A DNA stretch of 49,545 nucleotides. It comes from Alphaproteobacteria bacterium (GTDB lineage: Bacteria; Pseudomonadota; Alphaproteobacteria; Caulobacterales; Parvularculaceae). Position numbers and translations under genes: made by a program. The stretch lies in assembly GCA_016125455.1 (NCBI GenBank), contig WGLS01000025.1:1-49545 (forward strand), given 5' to 3'. This document shows, piece by piece, positions 43,741-49,545 of the stretch (the stretch's first letter is position 1; each line of letters starts with the position of its first letter). The notes under the pieces are model-generated. The model did not search any database. It had not been told where the DNA came from and worked only from the letters and a program-made list of their open reading frames with translations.

Positions 43741-43834
43741 CAGCCAGCGCAAGGTCCGCAGACTGGCGCGGGCGCCGGTCACACGTAAGGGCGCAACCCA
43801 TGCCAACGCACTCGCTGACGCGAACGCTCTCGCC

Positions 43835-43985
43835 GATCTTCTACCATCCGGACTATGACCGTCGGCTCCGGAATCACACCGGATCCTGCATCCGCCGGCA
43901 GTGCCGGCATCCGCTCGCGGGCTCATCGGAAACAGTCGGCTTCCGCATCACCGCCGGTGGGGACTTTCACCCCGCCCCGAAGATC
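43835..43985 (-). promoter_or_regulatory. FMN riboswitch (RFN element)
   Basis: The minus strand carries the full RFN consensus in order: ATCTTCGGGGCGGGGTGAAA near 43983-43964, CCCCACCGGCGGTGATGC, AGCCCGCGAGC, GCAGGATCCGGTGTGATTCC, GGAGCCGACGGTCATAGTCC and GGATGGTAGAAGAT ending near 43835. The flanking ATCTTC and GAAGAT close the first stem. It senses FMN and controls the five-gene rib/fol operon downstream through the terminator at 43709-43740. Confidence 0.96.
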
Positions 43986-44011
43986 TATCTTGCGGCTCAC
44001 GCCGCCGCCAA

Positions 44012-44040
44012 AAGATAGTGCGGGATCGCCGTTCGTTCAA
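44012..44040 (-). promoter_or_regulatory. Putative promoter of the ribD operon
   Basis: On the minus strand TTGAAC (44040-44035) and TATCTT (44017-44012) are 17 bases apart, placing the start near 44005, about 20 bases before the riboswitch. CTATCTT (43985-43991) and AAGATAG (44012-44018) also form an inverted repeat around a GCGGC/GCCGC hairpin, so part of this region may fold in RNA. Confidence 0.5.
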
Positions 44041-44126
44041 GCATTGTGGGACAACCGTCCGAACTGGCCCATTTCCCAGCGCTGTATCATGTGCAGCCTC
44101 AAGCAGTGCAACCGCCAGCGATGCCT

Positions 44127-44762
44127 TTAGTGCGGCGCCCCAGAGTCATCGCCCCACAGCTGCCGCACGCGGGCGTCGCGCCGGCAGCCGGTGCGATAGA
44201 TCGAGTATTTGAGGCGGTTCTTCTTGTAGTAATCCTGGTGGTAATCCTCCGCGAGATAGAACGGTCCGCGGTCAACAACAGCAGTGACGACCTGTTCGCC
44301 AAGCTGTTCCGAAGCCTTTTCCTTCTCGTCGAGGGCGATAAGACGCTCGTCGAGCGTTTCAGCGAAAATCGCCGTACGATAGGAAGACCCCTTGTCGCAA
44401 AACTGTCCGTCAGGATCCAGAGGATCAATGTGACGGAAGAAAAAGTGAACCAGCTGGCGATAAGTGATCACCGACGGATCATAGGCGACTTCCACCGATT
44501 CAAGATGGCCGGTGTCGCCATAGGTGACCTGCTCGTAGGTGGGGTTCGCGATTACGCCGCCGGCGTAACCAGACACAGCCTCTTTCACGCCGTCGAGCTT
44601 CTCGAAATCCGCCTCGACGCACCAGAAACAGCCGCCGGCGAAAACCGCCGTGCGCATCTCGCCGGTCATTTCGGCTTGCGGCCCCGGCGCGTCGCCGCTG
44701 GCGCCGGCGAGGGCGAGCGATGCAACAAGCGCGAGTATTGCTGCGAGACTTAGGGACCTCAT
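44127..44762 (-). CDS. msrA: Exported peptide methionine-S-sulfoxide reductase
   Basis: A 211-residue MsrA with an N-terminal Sec signal (SLAAILALVASLALAGA), so it probably repairs oxidised proteins in the periplasm. The catalytic motif GCFWC is at 44-48 (C45 nucleophile, C48), followed by VSGYAGG, NPTYEQVTYGDTGHLESVEV, FFFRHIDP and DKGSSYRTAIF. A late cysteine, C198 (YRTGCRRD), may be a resolving residue. AAAGGTG places the start at ATG 44762 rather than GTG 44771. The electron donor is not encoded here. Confidence 0.93.
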   Translation of the reverse strand: MRSLSLAAILALVASLALAGASGDAPGPQAEMTGEMRTAVFAGGCFWCVEADFEKLDGVKEAVSGYAGGVIANPTYEQVTYGDTGHLESVEVAYDPSVITYRQLVHFFFRHIDPLDPDGQFCDKGSSYRTAIFAETLDERLIALDEKEKASEQLGEQVVTAVVDRGPFYLAEDYHQDYYKKNRLKYSIYRTGCRRDARVRQLWGDDSGAPH

Positions 44763-44864
44763 GGACGTCACCTTTGCTTTCCTCCCGACCCGCTATCGCG
44801 CCGGCGCGTCGCCGCCAAGCGCGCTCACGCGATCGTCAACCGGTCGTCATCGACGACGAGGGCG

Positions 44865-46172
44865 TCAGTCTTCGCCGAACACCCGTTCGAAAATCGTGTC
44901 GACGTGCTTGAAATGATAGCCAAGGTCGAAAAGCGCCTCGATGCTTGGCCGGTCGAGATGCCCGGCAATTTCCTCGTCTTCGAGGAGCCCGTCGAGGAAG
45001 GCCTTCTCGCCGCGCCAGGCGGGCATGGCGTTGCGCTGAACGAGACGATAGGCGTCCTCCCGGGAGACGCCTGCCTGCGTCAGGGCCAGAAGAACCCGCT
45101 GGGAGTGCACGAGCCCGGCGAACCGGTCGATGTTCGCCTGCATCGCTTCCGGATAGACAATCAGCTTTTCGACGACGCCAGCGAGACGCTTCAGCGCGAA
45201 GTCGAGATGCACCGTGGCGTCAGGTCCGATGCCGCGCTCGACGGAGGAATGGGAGATGTCCCGTTCGTGCCATAGGGCGACGTTTTCCATGGCGGGCGCG
45301 GCGCACATGCGCACGAGCCGGGCAAGGCCGGTGAGATTTTCAGTCAGGATCGGGTTGCGCTTGTGGGGCATCGCCGATGAGCCCTTCTGGCCGGGCGAGA
45401 AGTATTCCTCCGCCTCCAGAACTTCGGACCGCTGAAGGTGGCGGATTTCGGTCGCAAGGCGCTCAACCGACGACGCGCACAAGGCGAGCGCCGAGAAATA
45501 GGCCGCATGACGGTCGCGCGGGATTACCTGCGTTGAGACCGGTTCGACCGAGAGACCAAGCTTTGCCGCGACATGGGCTTCAACCGCCGGATCGACGTTC
45601 GCGAACGTGCCGACCGCGCCGGAGATGGCGCACACGGCGATCTCGTCGCGGGCCGACGCGATGCGCGCCCTCGCGCGCTGGAACTCGGCGTGGAAGGTCG
45701 CGAGCTTGAGGCCGAACGTCGTCGGTTCGGCGTGGATGCCGTGGCTGCGCCCGATGGTCGGCGTCATGCGGTGTTCGAACGCCCGTTTCCTGAGCGCCGC
45801 CAGAACCTCATCGAGGTCGGCGATGATCAGGTCCGCCGCGCGCGCCAACTGCACCGACAGGCAGGTGTCAAGAACGTCCGATGACGTCATGCCCTGGTGC
45901 ACGAAGCGCGCGTCCGGCCCGACAATCTCGGCGAGGTGGGTAAGGAACGCGATGACGTCGTGCTTTACTTCCCGCTCGATCGCGTCGATCCGCTCGACGT
46001 CGAAGGTCGCCGCGGCGCCTTTCTCCCAGACCATGGCGGCGGCCGTCGCCGGTATCACGCCGAGTTCGGCCATCTTGTCGGCGGCGTGGGCCTCGATTTC
46101 GAACCAGATCCGGAACTTCGTTTCCGGCGACCAGATATCGGCCATTTCAGGCCGGGTGTAGCGCGGGATCAT
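44865..46172 (-). CDS. purB: Adenylosuccinate lyase
   Basis: A 435-residue member of the fumarase/aspartase superfamily that acts twice in purine synthesis (SAICAR to AICAR, and adenylosuccinate to AMP). MIPRYTRPEMADIWSPE is the standard start, the catalytic His is in GRSHGIHAEPTTFG, and the signature loop is SSAMPHKRNPI. GGAG lies six bases before ATG 46172; the frame open to 46238 is not conserved. It is the third purine gene in the window but stands 28 kb from purEK. Confidence 0.96.
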   Translation of the reverse strand: MIPRYTRPEMADIWSPETKFRIWFEIEAHAADKMAELGVIPATAAAMVWEKGAAATFDVERIDAIEREVKHDVIAFLTHLAEIVGPDARFVHQGMTSSDVLDTCLSVQLARAADLIIADLDEVLAALRKRAFEHRMTPTIGRSHGIHAEPTTFGLKLATFHAEFQRARARIASARDEIAVCAISGAVGTFANVDPAVEAHVAAKLGLSVEPVSTQVIPRDRHAAYFSALALCASSVERLATEIRHLQRSEVLEAEEYFSPGQKGSSAMPHKRNPILTENLTGLARLVRMCAAPAMENVALWHERDISHSSVERGIGPDATVHLDFALKRLAGVVEKLIVYPEAMQANIDRFAGLVHSQRVLLALTQAGVSREDAYRLVQRNAMPAWRGEKAFLDGLLEDEEIAGHLDRPSIEALFDLGYHFKHVDTIFERVFGED

Positions 46173-46295
46173 GCGGCGCTCCGATTGACGATTGAAAGCG
46201 GGGAAAATGGCCGCGACTGCGATCGATTGCAAAGACAAAGCGCGACAGTCGGCAGGTCCTCGTTTGCTATCAGGCCTGCTCCTCAGCTTGCCTCG

Positions 46296-46724
46296 CTAAC
46301 CCGCGCCCTGGTCGAACAGGCTGCGGGCCTGTTCGACCCAGCGTTCGCGGCCGATGCGCCCCGGTTCGCCAAGCTGGTGCTCCACCCAGCGGATATTGTC
46401 GTCGGTCCAGCTGGCGATTTCCCCGAACCGCCGCACGCCGAGCAATCCGAGGCGCCGGATGTCGGCCTCGGTCATGCCGATAATTTCGCCGAGGTCGTCC
46501 CCCGCGTCATCGATTACGTTCGCAGTGCGCGGCGGCGGGCTCATTGGCAGCGCACCGGCGGCGATTTCCGCGCCGCCCAGGCGATTGCCGGCTTCGCCGC
46601 TGCGGGCGCCGCCATGAGCGGCGGGCTGTCGGCCAGCCATCCAGCCAGCGCCTGCGCCGAGGACAGCGCCGAGCACGAAGGCGCCAAACACGAAGATCCA
46701 GATTTGCAGTACGAGCCAGATCAT
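46296..46724 (-). CDS. Membrane-anchored helix-hairpin-helix protein
   Basis: A 142-residue protein with one N-terminal membrane helix (residues 3-30, IWLVLQIWIFVFGAFVLGAV) and a C-terminal domain (about 75-140; DDLGEIIGMTEADIRRLGLL, GVRRFGEIASWTDDNIRWVE, GRIGRERWVEQARSL). That domain is the HhH-like module often seen at the end of alphaproteobacterial NuoE-like or L21-associated proteins and annotated as 'flap-endonuclease-like'. Its function is unknown. The start overlaps the OmpA-family gene stop by four bases (ATGA), so the pair is co-translated. Confidence 0.75.
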   Translation of the reverse strand: MIWLVLQIWIFVFGAFVLGAVLGAGAGWMAGRQPAAHGGARSGEAGNRLGGAEIAAGALPMSPPPRTANVIDDAGDDLGEIIGMTEADIRRLGLLGVRRFGEIASWTDDNIRWVEHQLGEPGRIGRERWVEQARSLFDQGAG

Positions 46725-47779
46725 TGGTTTGCCGCCCCTTCGGAACCGCCCGCGGGCGCAAAACTGAACTCGATCCGCCGGTTCCGAGCGCGGCCGATCG
46801 CGGTTGCATTGTCTGCGATCGGCATGGATGCGCCGCGCCCCGCCGAAGCGATCGACGCATCGCCGACGCCAAAACCTTCGATGATAGCCTGGATGTTCCG
46901 GGCCCGGCGCAGGCTGAGCCGCTGGTTGATCTCGTCCCGGCCGCTTGAATCCGTATGGCCGATGACGATTACGCGGACCCGGCCGCACCGGCGCAGCACG
47001 GCGGCGGTCGCTTCGAGGTAGGGGATCGAACTTGGCGTAGGCCGGGAACTGCCCTGGATGAAGTCAACGATCGAGGGATCGCCGACGGCGGCAAAGGCGT
47101 CGCGACACTGCGACGCGATATGGCCATAGTCAGGCTCGGGCTTTAGCCGCGGCGAAAGGCCGTCCGCGTCGTCGCCGGCATCGGCGCCACGCGCTTGGTC
47201 GGATGGACCGGCGTCAGAATGGCCGCTGTCAGCATATCCGTCGGGCGCGGGCAATCCCGGCTTCAGACCGGGCGCGCCCATTCCAGCCGCGGCGAGGGCG
47301 ATGGCATGCTCGCCCGTGGTCTTGGGAATTGCCGGCAGGTCATTGGCGGCAGTCATCGAAATAGTCTCTGGATAATCATTCGCCAGAACTTGCGTGCCAT
47401 TTCGGGACGCGCTTCCGGACGCATCCTGGGCCCCCTCCGCGAAGTCTTCGGCGCGAGCAGCGGCCGGGGCGGCGGGCGCAACGGCGACGCGAGAGGCGTC
47501 GACATGCCCTGCGCCGCCAATGATAGGGCCCGGCGCGCCTGTCGCTGCGCGGACGCGGGCCACTAGCTCGTCCCGGGCGGCCTCGTCCTGCGCACTCCCG
47601 GAAAGTGAAACGGTAAGGCCAGAGACAGCCGCGGCGACGCCATCCGTCCCGTCCAGCGCCGCATCAACCGCCGATCTCAGATCCGCCTCAACCCGCGGCG
47701 CCAGATAAAGGGCGACGCAAGCCGCCGCCAGCGCCGCCGCCATGCCTGCTGAGCCGATCTGAACGACGGAAAAAGCCAC
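46721..47779 (-). CDS. OmpA-family protein with BON-like domain
   Basis: A 352-residue envelope protein. An N-terminal membrane helix (about 8-27) leads to a BON-like segment (about 33-85, VEADLRSAVDAALDGTDGVA), a long low-complexity linker (about 95-215) and an OmpA peptidoglycan-binding domain (about 235-342) with VIVIGHTDSSGRDEINQRLS and ARNRRIEFSF. It should bridge the inner membrane and cell wall. The start is GTG 47779; ATG 47743 (just before the hydrophobic stretch) is an alternative. It is co-translated with the HhH protein downstream. Confidence 0.85.
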   Translation of the reverse strand: MAFSVVQIGSAGMAAALAAACVALYLAPRVEADLRSAVDAALDGTDGVAAAVSGLTVSLSGSAQDEAARDELVARVRAATGAPGPIIGGAGHVDASRVAVAPAAPAAARAEDFAEGAQDASGSASRNGTQVLANDYPETISMTAANDLPAIPKTTGEHAIALAAAGMGAPGLKPGLPAPDGYADSGHSDAGPSDQARGADAGDDADGLSPRLKPEPDYGHIASQCRDAFAAVGDPSIVDFIQGSSRPTPSSIPYLEATAAVLRRCGRVRVIVIGHTDSSGRDEINQRLSLRRARNIQAIIEGFGVGDASIASAGRGASMPIADNATAIGRARNRRIEFSFAPAGGSEGAANQ

Positions 47780-47815
47780 GATATGACGACTGCCTGCTTT
47801 GACGTTCCGATCGCC

Positions 47816-48877
47816 TCAAGCAGCAAATCCCGCGCCGTCCGTCGTCCAGTCGAGAATAACCTTGCCGGACTGGCCGGAACGCATGGCGTCGAAGCCCGTC
47901 TGATAGTCGCTTGCGGGAAACCGGTGAGTGATGATTGGCGACAGGTTGAGGCCCGCCTGGAGCATGCTCCCCATCTTGTACCAGGTCTCGAACATCCGCC
48001 GGCCATAGATGCCTTTAATCTCAAGGCCCTTGAAGATGACGTGGTCCCAGTGCGCGCCGGCGCCGTTTGGCATGATGCCGAGCATCGCGATCTTGCCGCC
48101 ATGGTTCATCGTCTCAAGCATCGAGGCGAAGGCCGCCGGCACGCCGGACATTTCGAGACCGACGTCGAACCCCTCGGTCATGCCGAGGTCGGACATCACG
48201 TCTCGCAGGTTCTCCTTCGACACGTCGACGGCCCGGGAGGCGCCCATCGAGCGGGCGAGATCGAGACGGTACGGGTTAACGTCGGTGATAACGACGTGGC
48301 GGGCGCCGACGAAGCGCGCCACCGCAGCGGCCATTACGCCGATCGGCCCGGCGCCTGTGATCAGGACGTCCTCGCCGACGAGGTCATAGGCGAGGGCGGT
48401 GTGAACCGCGTTGCCGTAGGGGTCGAATATCGCGCCGAGCTCGTCGGAGATATCGTCCGGCAACCGGTAGACGTTGAACGCCGGCGCGGCGATGTACTCC
48501 GCGAAGGCCCCCGGCCGATTGACGCCGATGCCGACCGTGTTGCGGCAGAGATGGCGCTGGCCCGCGCGACAGTTGCGGCAATAGCCGCAGGTCACATGGC
48601 CTTCGACCGACACCCGGTCGCCGATCTTCATCTTGGAATGCTCAGGGTGCACCTCAGAGCCGATTTCGACGATCTCGCCCATAAATTCGTGGCCGACGGT
48701 CATGGGCACTGGGATCGTCCGCCGGGCCCAGTCATCCCAATTGTAGATGTGCACGTCGGTGCCGCAGATCGCCGTCTTCCGGACGCGGATCAGCACGTCG
48801 TTGGGGCCAATTGCCGGCCGCTCGACGGCCTTCAGCCAGATGCCCTCTTCGGGCCGTTCCTTGACGAGCGCGTGCAT
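47816..48877 (-). CDS. tdh: L-threonine 3-dehydrogenase
   Basis: A 353-residue zinc-dependent medium-chain dehydrogenase converting threonine to 2-amino-3-ketobutyrate with NAD. Catalytic zinc ligands C38 ([15 protein letters not shown]), H63 and E64 (GHEFMGE), structural-zinc cysteines [15 protein letters not shown] (97-111), NAD motif [10 protein letters not shown] and the TDH-specific [20 protein letters not shown] are all present. The usual partner kbl is not adjacent. Start ATG 48877. With thrB and thrC the window holds both synthesis and breakdown of threonine. Confidence 0.95.
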   Translation of the reverse strand: MHALVKERPEEGIWLKAVERPAIGPNDVLIRVRKTAICGTDVHIYNWDDWARRTIPVPMTVGHEFMGEIVEIGSEVHPEHSKMKIGDRVSVEGHVTCGYCRNCRAGQRHLCRNTVGIGVNRPGAFAEYIAAPAFNVYRLPDDISDELGAIFDPYGNAVHTALAYDLVGEDVLITGAGPIGVMAAAVARFVGARHVVITDVNPYRLDLARSMGASRAVDVSKENLRDVMSDLGMTEGFDVGLEMSGVPAAFASMLETMNHGGKIAMLGIMPNGAGAHWDHVIFKGLEIKGIYGRRMFETWYKMGSMLQAGLNLSPIITHRFPASDYQTGFDAMRSGQSGKVILDWTTDGAGFAA

Positions 48878-49545
48878 GTGGGGTCCTCCACCGGTCGTGT
48901 CGGTTCATCTAGCGCCTGCGCGGGCGCGGCGAAAGGGCGTCCCTCAGGCGGGAGGGTCCTTGTCCCGGCTTCGCCATTGCTTCCGGGCGAGGGGCGAAAC
49001 CGGGCCGCCGCCAGCCACTGCGCGCGCCTCGACGACGCCTTCGTCCGCTCATCCGACGCGCAGCCGCGGCCATTCCGAACCTGAGCCATTGGCCATGGGC
49101 GGCAAGGGACGCGGAAGCATCCGGCCCGGAGGCGCATGTCCGGATCTTTGCATGGCCAAGGATGACCGAGGCCGGCCGCCGCGAAAATGCAGGAGAGGCC
49201 ACCAGCGGTTCAACGTTATTTATTCCGTACAGGCACTTTCGGCCCGATGGCGTTTCCGCCTCGGGGTTCTTTCAAGGTGAGAAGCGGCCCCGCCGCGGAG
49301 CGGCAGGACAAAGAATCCGCGCCGCGATCGCGAGGGTACGCCGGAACGCGCCTTCATCTCCGCCGTTCAACGAACGCGAGAGCATGAAAAGAGAAGCGGC
49401 GCGGGCCCCGACCGCGCGCATGCGCGGGTCGGATTCATCCATTTCGTCCCGCGCCCGCCATCCGTTTCTCCGTGCAAGCGCTATCGGCCCGACAGCGTTT
49501 CCGCCTCGGGTGTAGGGGCAGTAAGAGAAGCGGCGCGGGACGGCC
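48878..49545. other. Non-coding region with repeats upstream of tdh
   Basis: No gene with family similarity or codon signal is visible in these 668 bases; the open frames are arginine/proline-rich. The left part must hold the tdh promoter. The right part contains an imperfect direct repeat (listed separately) and a GC-rich hairpin CCGACC (49408-49413) / GGTCGG (49427-49432). Confidence 0.5.
49224..49539 (+). repeat. Imperfect direct repeat, two copies plus a partial one
   Basis: Bases 49224-49266 and 49469-49511 are 36/43 identical by eye, sharing TCGGCCCGA and GCGTTTCCGCCTCGGG. Each copy is followed about 25 bases later by GAGAAGCGGC (49279 and 49525). A third GAGAAGCGGCGCGGG stands alone at 49391. 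The copies are 245 bases apart and the last reaches almost to the window edge. It may be an intergenic repeat family of this genome. Confidence 0.6.

Noticed and set aside
47783-49084. A 433-codon plus-strand frame over tdh
   Set aside because: It is a shadow of tdh, which has all zinc and NAD motifs on the minus strand.
49408-49432. GC-rich hairpin as an intrinsic terminator
   Set aside because: No T-run follows on either strand and no gene end is near.
1-49545. CRISPR array, prophage or tRNA genes
   Set aside because: No regularly spaced repeats, phage structural genes or tRNA T-loop motifs were seen on either strand.

Overview
The window is GC-rich and carries a gene set typical of Alphaproteobacteria, with the strongest resemblance to the Caulobacterales/Hyphomonadales/Parvularculales branch. 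The pointers are homologues of cell-cycle and nucleoid proteins found in that class (GapR, a TacA-like sigma-54 activator, the DUF1013/TrcR regulator, the DUF1465/RcdA adaptor), a three-gene proton-translocating transhydrogenase (pntAA-pntAB-pntB), COQ9 beside rpsU, 6S RNA beside purE, and a MipA-type outer membrane protein. It reads as ordinary chromosome. There is no prophage, CRISPR array or defence island, and the only mobile DNA is the first 43 bases of an IS630-type transposase cut by the left edge. No tRNA or rRNA gene was seen.

Layout, left to right. 0-4.1 kb: ligase-associated DNA repair helicase and the PdeM nuclease, separated by an antisense membrane gene. 4.2-7 kb: rpmJ (bL36), a secreted TPR protein, gapR and the tacA-like regulator. 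7.1-12.8 kb: an alpha/beta hydrolase, a small cytochrome-oxidase-IV-like protein, the pnt operon, and a lipoprotein with a methyltransferase fold. 12.9-16.7 kb: mipA/ompV, rpsU (hidden because it starts at CTG), COQ9, purK-purE and 6S RNA. 17-19.6 kb: a diguanylate cyclase, then ubiX-TIGR02444-DUF465 and a second DUF465 gene. 19.8-23.5 kb: a degenerate SDR, trcR, a quinone oxidoreductase, rcdA and rpmE. 23.8-30.1 kb: a paraoxonase-like protein, thrC, an M16 peptidase, a GNAT enzyme and a membrane PAS protein. 30.2-36.5 kb: yqgE, a peroxiredoxin, rnhA, thrB, ispH, a lipoprotein and argS. 36.7-40 kb: a large Oar-like TonB-dependent receptor. 40.2-44 kb: the ribD-ribE-ribB-ribH-folE operon behind an FMN riboswitch. 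44.1-48.9 kb: msrA, purB, an HhH/OmpA pair and tdh. 48.9-49.5 kb: non-coding DNA with an imperfect repeat.

Functionally the window joins threonine metabolism (thrB, thrC, tdh), purine synthesis (purE, purK, purB) with two GTP/purine-linked cofactor routes (riboflavin, folate), ubiquinone synthesis (ubiX, COQ9), NADPH and redox balance (pnt, peroxiredoxin, msrA), and alphaproteobacterial cell-cycle control.

I found no convincing wholly new multi-gene system. The best items for follow-up are: rpsU with a CTG start and an overlapping out-of-frame AUG; 6S RNA antisense to the purE leader; a riboflavin operon ending in folE with a stand-alone RibB; an SDR without its catalytic residues; a periplasmic methyltransferase-fold lipoprotein; a membrane PAS protein with no output domain; and several perfect palindromes in promoter regions (pnt, peroxiredoxin, TonB receptor). 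All assignments come from reading the sequence by eye; no database search was run.
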